A stretch of 64,000 bases of DNA. Origin: Streptomyces pacificus. GTDB lineage: Bacteria > Actinomycetota > Actinomycetes > Streptomycetales > Streptomycetaceae. Position numbers and translations under genes: made by a program. Shown here piece after piece: positions 23,233-31,284 of this stretch. The notes beneath the pieces are model-generated. The model made no database searches. It was not told the origin of the DNA and saw nothing but the letters and a program-made list of their open reading frames with translations. Location of the stretch: assembly GCF_011766325.1 (NCBI RefSeq), contig NZ_BLLG01000020.1, forward strand, positions 52,021 to 116,020, written 5' to 3'. Position 1 is the first letter of the stretch; each line of letters opens with the position of its first letter.

Positions 23233-25683
23233 CTACTCGTTTGTGTATTCCTCCACAATGGTCGCGCCGAGCTCCCTCACGATCAGGTCGTGACCGGACA
23301 GCGCCGAGTCGACGAGGTCCGGATCGTCCTCCTCCGGGATGTCGTCCTCGAGCGCGACGGGGGGCGGCGACGCCGGGGCCTGCCCGGCCCCGTATCCGGC
23401 CCCGGGCCCAGCCCCGGACCCGGCTGCTGCTGCGGCGGACGGACCCCGCTGCGGGGCCGCGCCTCCCCCACCGCCCGCGGGGGGCGGGGGAGGGGCCGCC
23501 GGGTGCGGGGACGGCCGCGGAGCCGGCGGGGGCTGGGGGGCGGAAGCCGGCGGCGCGGCGGGGGACGGGGCGGGGCGGCCGCTGTATCCCCCCTGGCCGT
23601 TGCCGTAGCCGCCGGACGATCCTCCCGGACCGGGCGGGGGCTGGCCTGCCCCACCCGACGGGTCGATGATCGCCTCGATCTTCCACTGCACGTTGAAGTG
23701 CTCGGCGAGCGCCTGCCGCAGCACGTCCTCGCTGCCGCTGCTGGCGAAGTTGTCCCGCGCCCCGGCGTTGATGAAGCCCAGCTGGAGGGTGGTGCCGTCG
23801 AAGCCCGCCACCTGGGCGTTCTGACTGAGCAGGATCCAGGTGAAGCGACGGCGGTTCTTCACCGCGTCCAGGATCCCCGGCCACATGTTGCGCACCTGGG
23901 CGGCTCCCCTGGCCGCGGCGGGGGCGACGGCCGGGGGCTGGTCGGCGGAGGCCGGGACCGTCGGGGCCGTCGGCGCGGGTGCCTGGCCCGCGGGTGCCTG
24001 GCCCGCGGGTGCCTGGCCCGCGGGTGCCTGGCCCGCGGGTGCCGCGGACGGCCGGGCGCCCTGGCCGGGTGCGGCGGCCGAGGGCCAGGCACCCGGCCGG
24101 GCGCTGGCGGGGGCACCGGAGCCGGGGGGCACCGCTCCCGGCCAGGCGCCGGGCCGCGGGGCGGCAGGGGCCTCCGGGGCGGGTGCCGGCGGCGCGGCCT
24201 CGGGGCCCCGGGCCTCGCCCTGGGCCGACTCCACGTCGGCGGTCTGCCGGGGAGCCGCCGAAGGCTGGGGCCAGGTGGACTGGGGCGGTACGGGCTCGCC
24301 CGGCTGCGGCCCGACGGGCGGCGACTGGACGGACTGCACCTGAGCGGACTGCACCTGAGCGGACTGCGGCCCGACGGGCGGCGGTTCGGAGCCGGGTGCT
24401 CCCCCGCCCCGCACAGCCGCGCGCGCGGCGGCGGGACCACCGCCCGGGACCATCGGAGCATGGGCCTCAGACCCGGGCACATAGCCCATCGCCGGCCCGG
24501 AGCCCTGGGCCGTGAACGCCGCGGACGCGCCGCGCTCCAGCCGGTCGAGCCTGGCCTGGAGGGACCGCTCGTCGTCGAAGGCCGCGGGCAGCAGGACCCG
24601 GGCGCAGATCAGTTCCAGCTGCAGCCGGGGCGAGGTGGCGCCGCGCATCTCCGTCAGACCGGTGTTGACGAGGTCCGCTGCACGGCTCAACTCGGCGGCG
24701 CCGAACACCTGGGCCTGGGCCTGCATCCGCTCGACCACGTCCGCGGGCCCGTCGATGAGCCCCTTCTCGGCCGCGTCCGGCACCGCGGCGAGGATTACCA
24801 GGTCCCGCAGCCGCTCCAGCAGATCCGCGACGAAGCGCCGGGGGTCGTTGCCGCCCTCGACGACCCGGTCCACGACCTCGAACGCCGCGGCGCCGTCGCC
24901 CGAGGCGAAGGCGTCCACGACCGAGTCCAGCAGCGATCCGTCGGTGTACCCCAGCAGGGCCGTCGCCATGGCGTACGTCACACCGTCGTCCGTCGCACCG
25001 GCCAGCAGCTGGTCCATGACCGACATGGAGTCCCGCACCGAACCCGCGCCGGCCCGCACGACCAGCGGAAGGACCCCGTCCTCGACCGGGATCCGCTCCT
25101 TGCCGCACACCTCGCCCAGATACTCCCGGAGGGTGCCGGGGGGCACGAGGCGGAACGGGTAGTGGTGCGTACGCGACCGGATCGTCCCGATGACCTTCTC
25201 GGGCTCGGTCGTCGCGAAGATGAACTTGAGGTGCTCCGGCGGCTCCTCGACCACCTTCAGCAGGGCGTTGAAGCCCGCGGAGGTGACCATGTGCGCCTCG
25301 TCGATGATGTAGATCTTGTACCGGCTCGACGCGGGGCCGAAGAACGCCTTCTCCCGCAGCTCGCGGGCGTCGTCCACGCCACCGTGCGACGCGGCGTCGA
25401 TCTCGATGACGTCGATCGACCCCCGCCCGTTGCGCGCGAGGTCCCGGCAGGACAGGCACTCGCCGCAGGGGGTGGGAGTGGGGCCCTGCTCGCAGTTCAG
25501 ACAGCGCGCGAGGATGCGGGCGCTGGTCGTCTTGCCGCACCCGCGGGGCCCGCTGAACAGATACGCGTGATTGACCCGGTTGTTCCGCAGCGCCTGCTGC
25601 AGCGGGTCGGTGACATGCTCCTGCCCGATGACCTCGGCGAAGGACTCGGGACGGTAGCGGCGGTACAGCGCGAGGGACGACAC
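23233..25683 (-). CDS. dnaX: DNA polymerase III subunits gamma/tau
   Basis: Clamp-loader ATPase of the replisome. 816 residues from GTG 25683 (VSSLALYRRYRPESF). The AAA+ core (1-370) has Walker A GPRGCGKTT, a four-Cys zinc module (CLNCEQGPTPTPCGECLSC), Walker B IIDEAH and sensor FATTEPEK. The tail from about 400 is Pro/Ala/Gly-rich. It includes four AGQAP repeats encoded by a 15-bp tandem near 23975-24045 and two AQVQS repeats. A compact tau-like domain (RRFTWILLSQNAQVAGFDG) interrupts the disorder. No slippery heptamer was looked for in detail. Confidence 0.96.
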   Translation of the reverse strand: MSSLALYRRYRPESFAEVIGQEHVTDPLQQALRNNRVNHAYLFSGPRGCGKTTSARILARCLNCEQGPTPTPCGECLSCRDLARNGRGSIDVIEIDAASHGGVDDARELREKAFFGPASSRYKIYIIDEAHMVTSAGFNALLKVVEEPPEHLKFIFATTEPEKVIGTIRSRTHHYPFRLVPPGTLREYLGEVCGKERIPVEDGVLPLVVRAGAGSVRDSMSVMDQLLAGATDDGVTYAMATALLGYTDGSLLDSVVDAFASGDGAAAFEVVDRVVEGGNDPRRFVADLLERLRDLVILAAVPDAAEKGLIDGPADVVERMQAQAQVFGAAELSRAADLVNTGLTEMRGATSPRLQLELICARVLLPAAFDDERSLQARLDRLERGASAAFTAQGSGPAMGYVPGSEAHAPMVPGGGPAAARAAVRGGGAPGSEPPPVGPQSAQVQSAQVQSVQSPPVGPQPGEPVPPQSTWPQPSAAPRQTADVESAQGEARGPEAAPPAPAPEAPAAPRPGAWPGAVPPGSGAPASARPGAWPSAAAPGQGARPSAAPAGQAPAGQAPAGQAPAGQAPAPTAPTVPASADQPPAVAPAAARGAAQVRNMWPGILDAVKNRRRFTWILLSQNAQVAGFDGTTLQLGFINAGARDNFASSGSEDVLRQALAEHFNVQWKIEAIIDPSGGAGQPPPGPGGSSGGYGNGQGGYSGRPAPSPAAPPASAPQPPPAPRPSPHPAAPPPPPAGGGGGAAPQRGPSAAAAAGSGAGPGAGYGAGQAPASPPPVALEDDIPEEDDPDLVDSALSGHDLIVRELGATIVEEYTNE

Positions 25684-25938
25684 GCATACGAGGTTATCGG
25701 GGCCCGCCGACAACCACGGCGGCCACCGGGAAACCACCGGTCCGGGAGCGATGGACCACGGACCCGGGAGTCGCAGGCGCCGTCCCGGAACCCCGGGGCG
25801 GTGATCGCCGGACCCGCCGGCCCGCCCGCATCGGCCCGCTCCCTACGGCCTGCCCTCTCGGACGCGTCCGCCCGGCTACCCGGATCCGACGGCCGGGACG
25901 GACGGCACGACCCCGGAGGCCACAGCGACCGCGGACAG

Positions 25939-25974
25939 CCCGCACCCGCACCCGCACCCGCACCCGCACCCGCA
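25939..25974. repeat. Six tandem CCCGCA hexamers
   Basis: A 36-bp perfect hexanucleotide microsatellite lies just 3' of the SRP RNA and upstream of dnaX. The rest of 25684-25938 holds no gene. Confidence 0.95.
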
Positions 25975-25984
25975 AAAGCAGAAC

Positions 25985-26070
25985 GCCCCCCACGCACCCG
26001 CCAGAGCCGACCTACCCTTGCTGCCTTCCGGCCCTGGGGGAGTTCAGTCAGATAGCGCCACGTGAGGGGC
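25985..26070 (-). ncRNA. ffs: Signal recognition particle RNA (4.5S-type)
   Basis: The minus strand carries the universal SRP core GGGCCGGAAGGCAGCAAGGG with the GNRA-type loop and asymmetric bulge. The ends pair as a long helix (GCCCCTCACG with CGTGGGGGGC), which sets the boundaries to about 86 nt. A TACTGT -10-like box lies roughly 10 nt upstream. It is followed by dnaX, the usual streptomycete order. The RNA binds Ffh in co-translational membrane targeting. Confidence 0.95.
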
Positions 26071-26146
26071 TGCACACACAGTACCCGATAGTGAGGGCGG
26101 GGAACGAGTTCGCAAGCACTCCTCCGCGTCATGTAATGTTTCCGGC

Positions 26147-26234
26147 GGAGGATTCGCCTAGAGGCCTAGGGCGCACGCTTGGAAAGCGTGTTGGGGGCAA
26201 CCCCTCACGAGTTCGAATCTCGTATCCTCCGCCA
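26147..26234 (+). tRNA. tRNA-Ser(GGA)
   Basis: An 88-nt class II tRNA with acceptor GGAGGAT/ATCCTCC, anticodon loop TTGGAAA (GGA), a long variable arm (TTGGGGGCAACCCCTC) and T-loop TTCGAAT. The 3' CCA is encoded, unlike the other tRNA genes here. Its 3' end borders the accessory region and is a plausible integration site. Confidence 0.97.
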
Positions 26235-26251
26235 CGGCTCACCAGCCGAAA

Positions 26252-26286
26252 CGAAGGTCCCGACCGCACAGCGGCCGGGACCTTCG
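26252..26286 (+). terminator. Hairpin terminator after tRNA-Ser
   Basis: An 11-bp stem CGAAGGTCCCG / CGGGACCTTCG around a short inner hairpin, 17 nt past the tRNA. Confidence 0.85.
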
Positions 26287-26294
26287 TCGTTCCG

Positions 26295-26317
26295 TGGTTG
26301 CAGTTTTGGTTGCAGTT
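26295..26317. repeat. Twin 11-bp direct repeat TGGTTGCAGTT
   Basis: Two exact copies at 12-bp spacing (26295-26305 and 26307-26317), directly beyond the tRNA-Ser terminator. Paired direct repeats near tRNA 3' ends resemble integrase arm sites; this is suggestive only. Confidence 0.6.
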
Positions 26318-26322
26318 CCCGT

Positions 26323-26511
26323 CTACCGCCCGTTGAGGACGGACCGGCACACGTTGCAGTACATGGCGGCGTTCCGCCCGTAGCGCCGCATCAGCTGGCC
26401 GCAGCCGGCGCACAGCCCCAGCTCCCACGGCGGGCATCCCAGCGCGGCGGAGGCTGCGGAGCGTTCCACGGCGGTGATCCGCATCGGGTCGCGGGAGCGC
26501 TGCACCGGCAT
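26323..26511 (-). pseudogene. Zinc-ribbon-like fragment
   Basis: A 62-residue frame ends ELGLCAGCGQLMRRYGRNAA followed by MYCNVCRSVLNGR, a CxxC...CxxC zinc ribbon. The same frame continues about 40 codons upstream of its first ATG (into the oxidase remnant) with protein-like composition (ITFAEQEIDRSCRAGEEGW) but no start codon. It is therefore probably the 3' end of a gene that lost its 5' end. Family not recognised. Confidence 0.5.
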
Positions 26512-26633
26512 CCGGGGAAGCGTGAAGCCGCCGGTCGGCTGGTCGAGATCGCGAACAGGCCGACCGTCGCTGACGAACCAGCCCTCCTCGCCCGCTCGGC
26601 AGCTACGGTCGATCTCCTGCTCGGCGAAGGTGA

Positions 26634-27173
26634 TCAGGTCGTCTCCTGGGCACCCAGGCCCGTGCAGTTGACGATCACGGAAGCAGGCGCGGCGTCCGCG
26701 ACCGAGGCCAGGCGCCGCCGCTCAACCGTTCCTCCAGCAGCGTCGAGCCGGCGCAGGAGGTAGGCGAGGTAGGTGGGCATGTCGATCAGCGGCACCGTGA
26801 ACCGGTAGCCGGCCGAGAACCCGGCCGGTAGTTCGGCCGTCTCACACGGCCGGAAGCGGGGCAGGGTGGTGGCCCAGTCTGGTGGCGCCTCGGCCGTGCG
26901 GGACGCCTCGATGCCGCTGGTAAGCCGGACGCCCGTCGACGGGTCCTCCGCCAGCTTGCGGAAGACCTCCAAGGACCGCTGCCGCCACTGGTCGACCTTG
27001 TCCTTCGGCTCCACCAGGTACGGCCCCCACATCGCCCCGGCCGCCAGCGACGTGACGCCTGGCACCCCTTCGGCGATCACGTGCACCGAGGCTCCGGCCT
27101 CGGCGAGAACGACGGCGGTGGTGAGCCCTGCCACCCGAGCCCCGACAACGACAACGCCCTCCCCGGCGCTCAT
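26634..27173 (-). pseudogene. Truncated D-amino-acid oxidase-like gene
   Basis: 179 residues from ATG 27173 match the N-terminal half of FAD-dependent D-amino-acid oxidases: VVVVGARVAGLTTAVVLAEA, TSLAAGAMWGPY, RLTSGIEASR and VIVNCTGLGA. The family is about 310-320 residues, so the C-terminal catalytic half is missing; the frame stops just after NCTGLGAQETT. The dinucleotide motif reads GARVAG instead of GxGxxG, a further sign of decay. Downstream lies the zinc-ribbon fragment in another frame, suggesting a deletion joint near 26634. Confidence 0.8.
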
Positions 27174-27192
27174 GACCGTGGCCCGAGGCCGC

Positions 27193-27606
27193 TCAGGAAA
27201 GCAGGGCCGCGTCCAGGTACTCCTGCACCGGCTCGAACAGTCCGTACGGCACGTACTCCGGGATCTCGCCATGGGCGACCCAGGCCAGTTCGGCCAGCTC
27301 CTCGGTGTCGGCGACGTGGGCCGTACCGTCCAGGACCTCGCACGCGGTGTACGACATCAGCCGGCCCGTCTTCGGGTGGACCCGCTCGCCGAGCATCTTC
27401 ACGGCCGCCACGGTCAGCCCGGTCTCCTCCTGGGTCTCCCGCACGGCGGCGTCTTCGCGGGCCTCGCCGAGCTCGACCTCGCCGGCCGGGAACTGCCAGG
27501 AGAGCTGTCCCTCGTCGACCCGGCGGCGCACCATCAGCACGCGGCCCTCGTTCACGACGATGGCGGCGGCGATGCCCGGGCGCTCGTCCGTGTTCTGGTT
27601 CGTCAC
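27193..27606 (-). CDS. Nudix hydrolase (MutT-like)
   Basis: 137 residues with an intact Nudix box (GEVELGEAREDAAVRETQEE, then TG), so it should hydrolyse a nucleoside diphosphate-X compound with divalent metal. Substrate unknown. GTG 27606 forms a GTGA overlap with the stop of the upstream HTH-Nudix gene, so the two are cotranscribed and coupled. Confidence 0.9.
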   Translation of the reverse strand: MTNQNTDERPGIAAAIVVNEGRVLMVRRRVDEGQLSWQFPAGEVELGEAREDAAVRETQEETGLTVAAVKMLGERVHPKTGRLMSYTACEVLDGTAHVADTEELAELAWVAHGEIPEYVPYGLFEPVQEYLDAALLS

Positions 27607-28262
27607 GTCTGCTCCTCCAGGACGGCCAGGATGGGTGGGAAGATCGTATCGACGGGGATGAAGCGGGGCACCGAGTTTCTGGGGACCCACATGACGTCGA
27701 TGTTCTCGGCCGCGTCGCTGTTCGTGGCCTCGCCGGCCAGGTACTCGCACAGGAAGTAGTCGCACAGCACGCCGGTTACGGGGTGAAGCCGGTTCCCGAG
27801 GTGCTGCCGGACCGCGCAGTGGACACCCGTCTCGTCCAAGGTCTCCCGCACGGTGGTGGTCTCCGCCTTGCCTCCCGGTTTGATGACGCCGGCCGGGAAC
27901 TGCCACGTGATTCCAGCGGCGTCGTCGTCCCGTCGGCACACCAGGAGGACATCGCTGTCGCGGAGGACCACCGCGATGGCCACCCGCAGCGCCTGCGCGC
28001 CTGGCGGTGTCGAGTCCGCTGGGGCCTGTTCCTTCGCCAGCAGGAGCGCGAAGCGCTGTCGAGCAGCCGGAGGAGCCTGCTCGTGGGCCGTGTCGAGGAG
28101 CTGCTGCATCTCCCTGCGAGGCACGACGGACGCGTCGGCGTGCCATGCGGCCACCGTTCTCACGGCAATACCCAGGTGGGCGGCAAACTGTTCGTTGCCG
28201 AGCCGTAGGGCGGACTGCAGCAGGCAGGCGTACCGGCCGCTCCAGCGTTCGATCACGTCCAC
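27603..28262 (-). CDS. HTH-Nudix fusion regulator
   Basis: 219 residues. The N-terminal ~75 residues carry an XRE-like HTH (GNEQFAAHLGIAVRTVAAWH, followed by REMQQLLDTA). From about 92 on is a Nudix domain (RVAIAVVLRDSDVLLVCRRD). Its box GVIKPGGKAETTTVRETLDE lacks the first conserved Glu (Gly there) and has Asp for one of the metal Glu, so catalysis may be weakened and the domain may act as a ligand sensor. GTG 28262 has GAGGGGGG 7 nt upstream. Coupled to the intact Nudix gene. Confidence 0.82.
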   Translation of the reverse strand: MDVIERWSGRYACLLQSALRLGNEQFAAHLGIAVRTVAAWHADASVVPRREMQQLLDTAHEQAPPAARQRFALLLAKEQAPADSTPPGAQALRVAIAVVLRDSDVLLVCRRDDDAAGITWQFPAGVIKPGGKAETTTVRETLDETGVHCAVRQHLGNRLHPVTGVLCDYFLCEYLAGEATNSDAAENIDVMWVPRNSVPRFIPVDTIFPPILAVLEEQT

Positions 28263-28311
28263 AAGACTGCCCCCCTCGTCGCCGCCCCGGTACAGGAATC
28301 CGCGCGCCGAA

Positions 28312-28330
28312 AGTGCACTCCCACTGCACT
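28312..28330. promoter_or_regulatory. Operator-like dyad upstream of HTH-Nudix gene
   Basis: AGTGCA (28312-28317) and TGCACT (28325-28330) form a perfect dyad with a 7-bp gap, about 50 nt before the start of the HTH-Nudix gene; a further CACT follows. Autoregulation is inferred. The rest of 28263-28670 is non-coding, with locally lower GC. Confidence 0.45.
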
Positions 28331-28670
28331 GGCACTTCATGGTCACGCGGGAAGAGCCCCGGAAGAATCGGAGTCACCAGGGGCCAAGGAATCAGCCGCC
28401 GAAGGCTCAGTCCCTGGAAAGCGTATGAGAGGCGCGAGAGCGCCAGACGACCACAGGGAGATTCTAGGTGCGTACCCCCAGCGGATAGCGGAGACAGAGA
28501 AGTTGGCCGAATCGGGACTCTCGATGGGCTGATCGGCCGCACCTTGGCCGACGTTCGCCCGTCCGGGGCATTGCCCGCACGCCCGAACCGCCCTGCCAGC
28601 GCCGGTAACCTCAGCAGATGACGGCTGATTGTCCGTCATGTGTGGTTGCTAGCAAGGCGAAAGGGAGTCA

Positions 28671-29074
28671 ATGGCCGAGGTTCAGGCACACACTGTTGAG
28701 CGCACGCTCGTCCTGCTCAAGCCCGATGCGCTGGCGCGTGGCCTGGCAGGAAGGATCATCACGCGGTTCGAGGACGCCGCGCTGAAGATCGTCGGCACCA
28801 AGATGAAGTGGATGGACGAGGAGTTCACCCGCAAGCACTACTTCGACCTGGAAGAGCGGTTGGGGTCGGAGGTCTACAGCGTCACGACCTCGCCTTCCGC
28901 GACCAGGACGACGACCCCACGTACACCCCGCACCTGTGGGCCTACGACCACGAGAAGCTCGTCCAGCTCTTCACCGAGGCCGGCTTCACCACCGTCGAAC
29001 CCTGGACCTTCGACCCCACCATGGCCAACCCGAAGCGCCGCTGGAGCAGCGTCTACGTCGTCGCCACGAAGTAG
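28671..29074 (+). pseudogene. Chimeric pseudogene: ndk 5' end joined to a methyltransferase-like 3' end
   Basis: From ATG 28671 the first ~70 codons read as nucleoside diphosphate kinase (RTLVLLKPDALARGLAGRII, then HYFDLEERLGSEVY). The NDK catalytic region with its His is absent. At about 28880 similarity jumps to another frame that reads HDLAFRDQDDDPTYTPHLWA, then YDHEKLVQLFTEAGFTTVEP, and ends VYVVATK at 29074. This looks like the C-terminus of a SAM-methyltransferase-type protein. No single frame encodes a functional protein. A typical GGGAG ribosome site precedes the ATG, so the NDK promoter end may still be live. Confidence 0.75.
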
Positions 29075-29191
29075 CCCACAAGCAGCCCGCGAGGCCGAGA
29101 CACCCCGTCCCTAGCCGTCCCGGCCTCGCGGGCCTCCACGCACGCCAAAGCGCCGCACCCGTCCGGCCACGCCGCCGAGGGAGCCACTCGC

Positions 29192-29460
29192 CTGAACCAG
29201 GTCCCCCCGTCCATCAGCGAACTGACCCTCGCCGCCACCCCCAACGCCGTCGCCTGGGCCCGCCGTCACACCGTCGACATCCTCCAGCGCTGGCGCTTCC
29301 CCGACGAGGGAATCGAAGTCGCCCGGCTCATCGTCTCGGAGCTGGCTACCAACGCGATCCGGCACGCGCACCCCACGAAGACGTCTGAAGCGGCCGCTGA
29401 TTCCGCCGGCATCGGCACGATCGTGCTCATGCTCTGGCCCTCCGACGGCGGCATCCATCG
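29192..29460 (+). pseudogene. Fragment of HATPase_c anti-sigma-type kinase
   Basis: The frame LNQVPPSISELTLAATPNAV, followed by VARLIVSELATNAIRHAHP and IVLMLWPSDGG, matches the streptomycete single-domain ATP-binding (RsbW-like) proteins. The codon at the expected start is CTG, 8 nt after GGGAG, where an ATG would be usual. The similarity stops near 29455, before the second half of the ATPase fold. Both the start and the 3' half are therefore lost, although the frame itself runs on to 29611. Confidence 0.7.
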
Positions 29461-29561
29461 TCACGGTCGCAGTCTGGCATCTCCGTGTCGCCCATGTGGA
29501 GCAGAGGGTGCGCGGGCGGTGCTGTCATCCTGGGTTCGGATGACGGGACGCATACGGAAAC

Positions 29562-29596
29562 CGGAACGGGAACGGGAACGGGAACGGGAACGGGAA
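29562..29596. repeat. CGGGAA hexamer microsatellite before a start codon
   Basis: About five to six tandem copies of GGAACG/CGGGAA end 7 nt before the ATG at 29604. The last copy (GGGAAG) serves as the likely ribosome site, so repeat number could alter expression. Confidence 0.8.
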
Positions 29597-29603
29597 GATC
29601 AGC

Positions 29604-30848
29604 ATGGATGAGGCAGAGGGCCGGACCCTCGAGCAGGTGCGAGCACTGGTCGGGTGGGTCGGCACGGGCCGCAAGCTCACCCAGACCGGCCGTGTGACGC
29701 TTGCCGATGCGCGAGCGCTGGTGGAGCTCTTGGACACCGGCGACCGGATGGACCCGGTGATCGGGGACCGCACGTTCAAGACGAAGTCGAGCGAGGAGCT
29801 GTACCGCCTCACCCTGCTGGTCGAGTGGGCCAAGGCGGCACGGCTGCTGCGGACCGTGGGCGGGCGCCTGCTGCCGGTGAAGAAGAACGCCGGGCTCGTC
29901 GGCCGCCCCGGCGAACTGCGTGGCGCGCTGTTCGCCGCACTGCCGCGTATCGGACCGGCCGTGACGATCCCCGGCTGGATGGAGTCCCTGCTGGCGCGCG
30001 AGTACGACCGCGGCCTGCGCGCGCTGTCGCACCGCCTGTACGCGGCCGCGGCCCCGGTGCCGCTCGGCGACCTGTACGACGCGGTGTGGCGGGCGGTCAG
30101 TCCGCTGTACGTGCTCGACCACCTGTCCCCCGACCGTCTCGGGCATCTGCGTACCGCGGTCGACCAGGACGTTCGACGGGTCCTGCGGGCCCTCGCCTCC
30201 CTGGGCACCCTCCATCTCACGGAGGACAGCGCGGAGTTGACGGCGGAGGGCCGTACCCTGACGGCACGGATGCACGGCGGGCCCGAGCCCGGCGACGCGG
30301 TGCTGCGGATCCTCGTCGAACTCGCCGACGTGGACGGCCCCCGGGTGTGGCGGCGGCTGCTCGTGCCTGCCGCAATGCGGCTCGAACGGCTTCACTCCGT
30401 GGTGCAGGAAGCGATGGGCTGGCAGAACCGTCACATGCACGTGTTCACCATCGACGGAGTCCCGTACGGGCGCCCCGACGGTGCACTCGGATTCCACGAC
30501 GAGAGCACCGCCGAACTGGGCGCCTTGCTCAAGCCAGGCGCCCGGTTCGGGTACATGTACGACTTCGGGGACTCCTGGGAGCACCTCATCACCGTGGAGC
30601 GGTTCCAGACCGCCGAAGCCGGAGGGCACTACCCGCGCTGCGTGGACGGCGCCGGGGCGTGCCCGCCCGAGGACTGCGGCGGCGCCCCCGGCTACAGCGC
30701 GCTCAAAGGGGTGCTCGCCGACCCGGCGCACGAGGAACACCACGCCATGCTGGAGTGGCTCGGACTCCGGTCCGCCACGGAATTCGCCCCTGACCGTTTC
30801 GCGGTGGACGAGGCCAACGCCCGGCTGCTGGGCCTCACGGCACCCTGA
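29604..30848 (+). CDS. Plasmid pRiA4b ORF-3-like family protein
   Basis: 414 residues. The C-terminal ~190 residues carry the pRiA4b ORF-3/IS1096-passenger fold: RILVELADVDGPRVWRRLLV, LHSVVQEAMGWQNRHMHVF, then GYMYDFGDSWEHLITVE and CVDGAGACPPEDCGG with clustered Cys. The N-terminal ~220 residues (RTLEQVRALVGWVGTGRKLT) form a helical region found in longer actinobacterial members. Function unknown; such proteins often travel on mobile elements. The gene looks intact and sits amid pseudogenes. Confidence 0.85.
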   Translation: MDEAEGRTLEQVRALVGWVGTGRKLTQTGRVTLADARALVELLDTGDRMDPVIGDRTFKTKSSEELYRLTLLVEWAKAARLLRTVGGRLLPVKKNAGLVGRPGELRGALFAALPRIGPAVTIPGWMESLLAREYDRGLRALSHRLYAAAAPVPLGDLYDAVWRAVSPLYVLDHLSPDRLGHLRTAVDQDVRRVLRALASLGTLHLTEDSAELTAEGRTLTARMHGGPEPGDAVLRILVELADVDGPRVWRRLLVPAAMRLERLHSVVQEAMGWQNRHMHVFTIDGVPYGRPDGALGFHDESTAELGALLKPGARFGYMYDFGDSWEHLITVERFQTAEAGGHYPRCVDGAGACPPEDCGGAPGYSALKGVLADPAHEEHHAMLEWLGLRSATEFAPDRFAVDEANARLLGLTAP

Positions 30849-31284
30849 AGGGCATGCGGGACGAGCTGTCCGGCCATGCCGCCTTTCGCGGCACGCACGG
30901 ACAGGCATGCGCGGACAAGGGGCCGATACCGGGAGTACGGCTGCCGCTGTGGCGACGGGCCGAGAAGGCAGCCGTGCGGATTCCCGAGGATCTTCCGGAG
31001 GAGATCCGTGCGGTGACGGCAGAGCGGGGTCCTGTCCGCCTACGCCGCCGGGGCCCTGCGCCTCCATCGCGGCCGGGACCGGGTCCCGGTCCCGGCCGAC
31101 GCCGATGAGCCTCGGGGCTCGCCACTCACCGCGCACCACTCACCGCGCTCGCCCTGCCTACCCCGCCCACGGGCGATCCCACCCCCCTACCGGCCCTGCG
31201 GGGCACCGGAGTAGGCCATCCTGGGAACCCGCCGCGGGTCCGCCCGCCGCCACAGTCCGGACACACCGCGCGAAGGCTTCTGGA
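30849..31284 (+). other. Gap with a possible ribbon-helix-helix antitoxin-like relic
   Basis: From about 30974 one frame reads VRIPEDLPEEIRAVTAERG and then a neighbouring frame continues LSAYAAGALRLHRGRDRV, which together resemble a CopG/MazE-style antitoxin split by a one-base shift near 31025. No intact gene is seen. Low confidence. Confidence 0.3.

Noticed and set aside
25939..25974. CCCGCA repeats considered as a CRISPR array
   Set aside because: Units are 6 bp with no spacers; a microsatellite. No CRISPR array was found in the window.
22822..26055. 1077-codon plus-strand frame opposite purD and dnaX
   Set aside because: Antisense artefact over two strongly supported genes; composition is repetitive.
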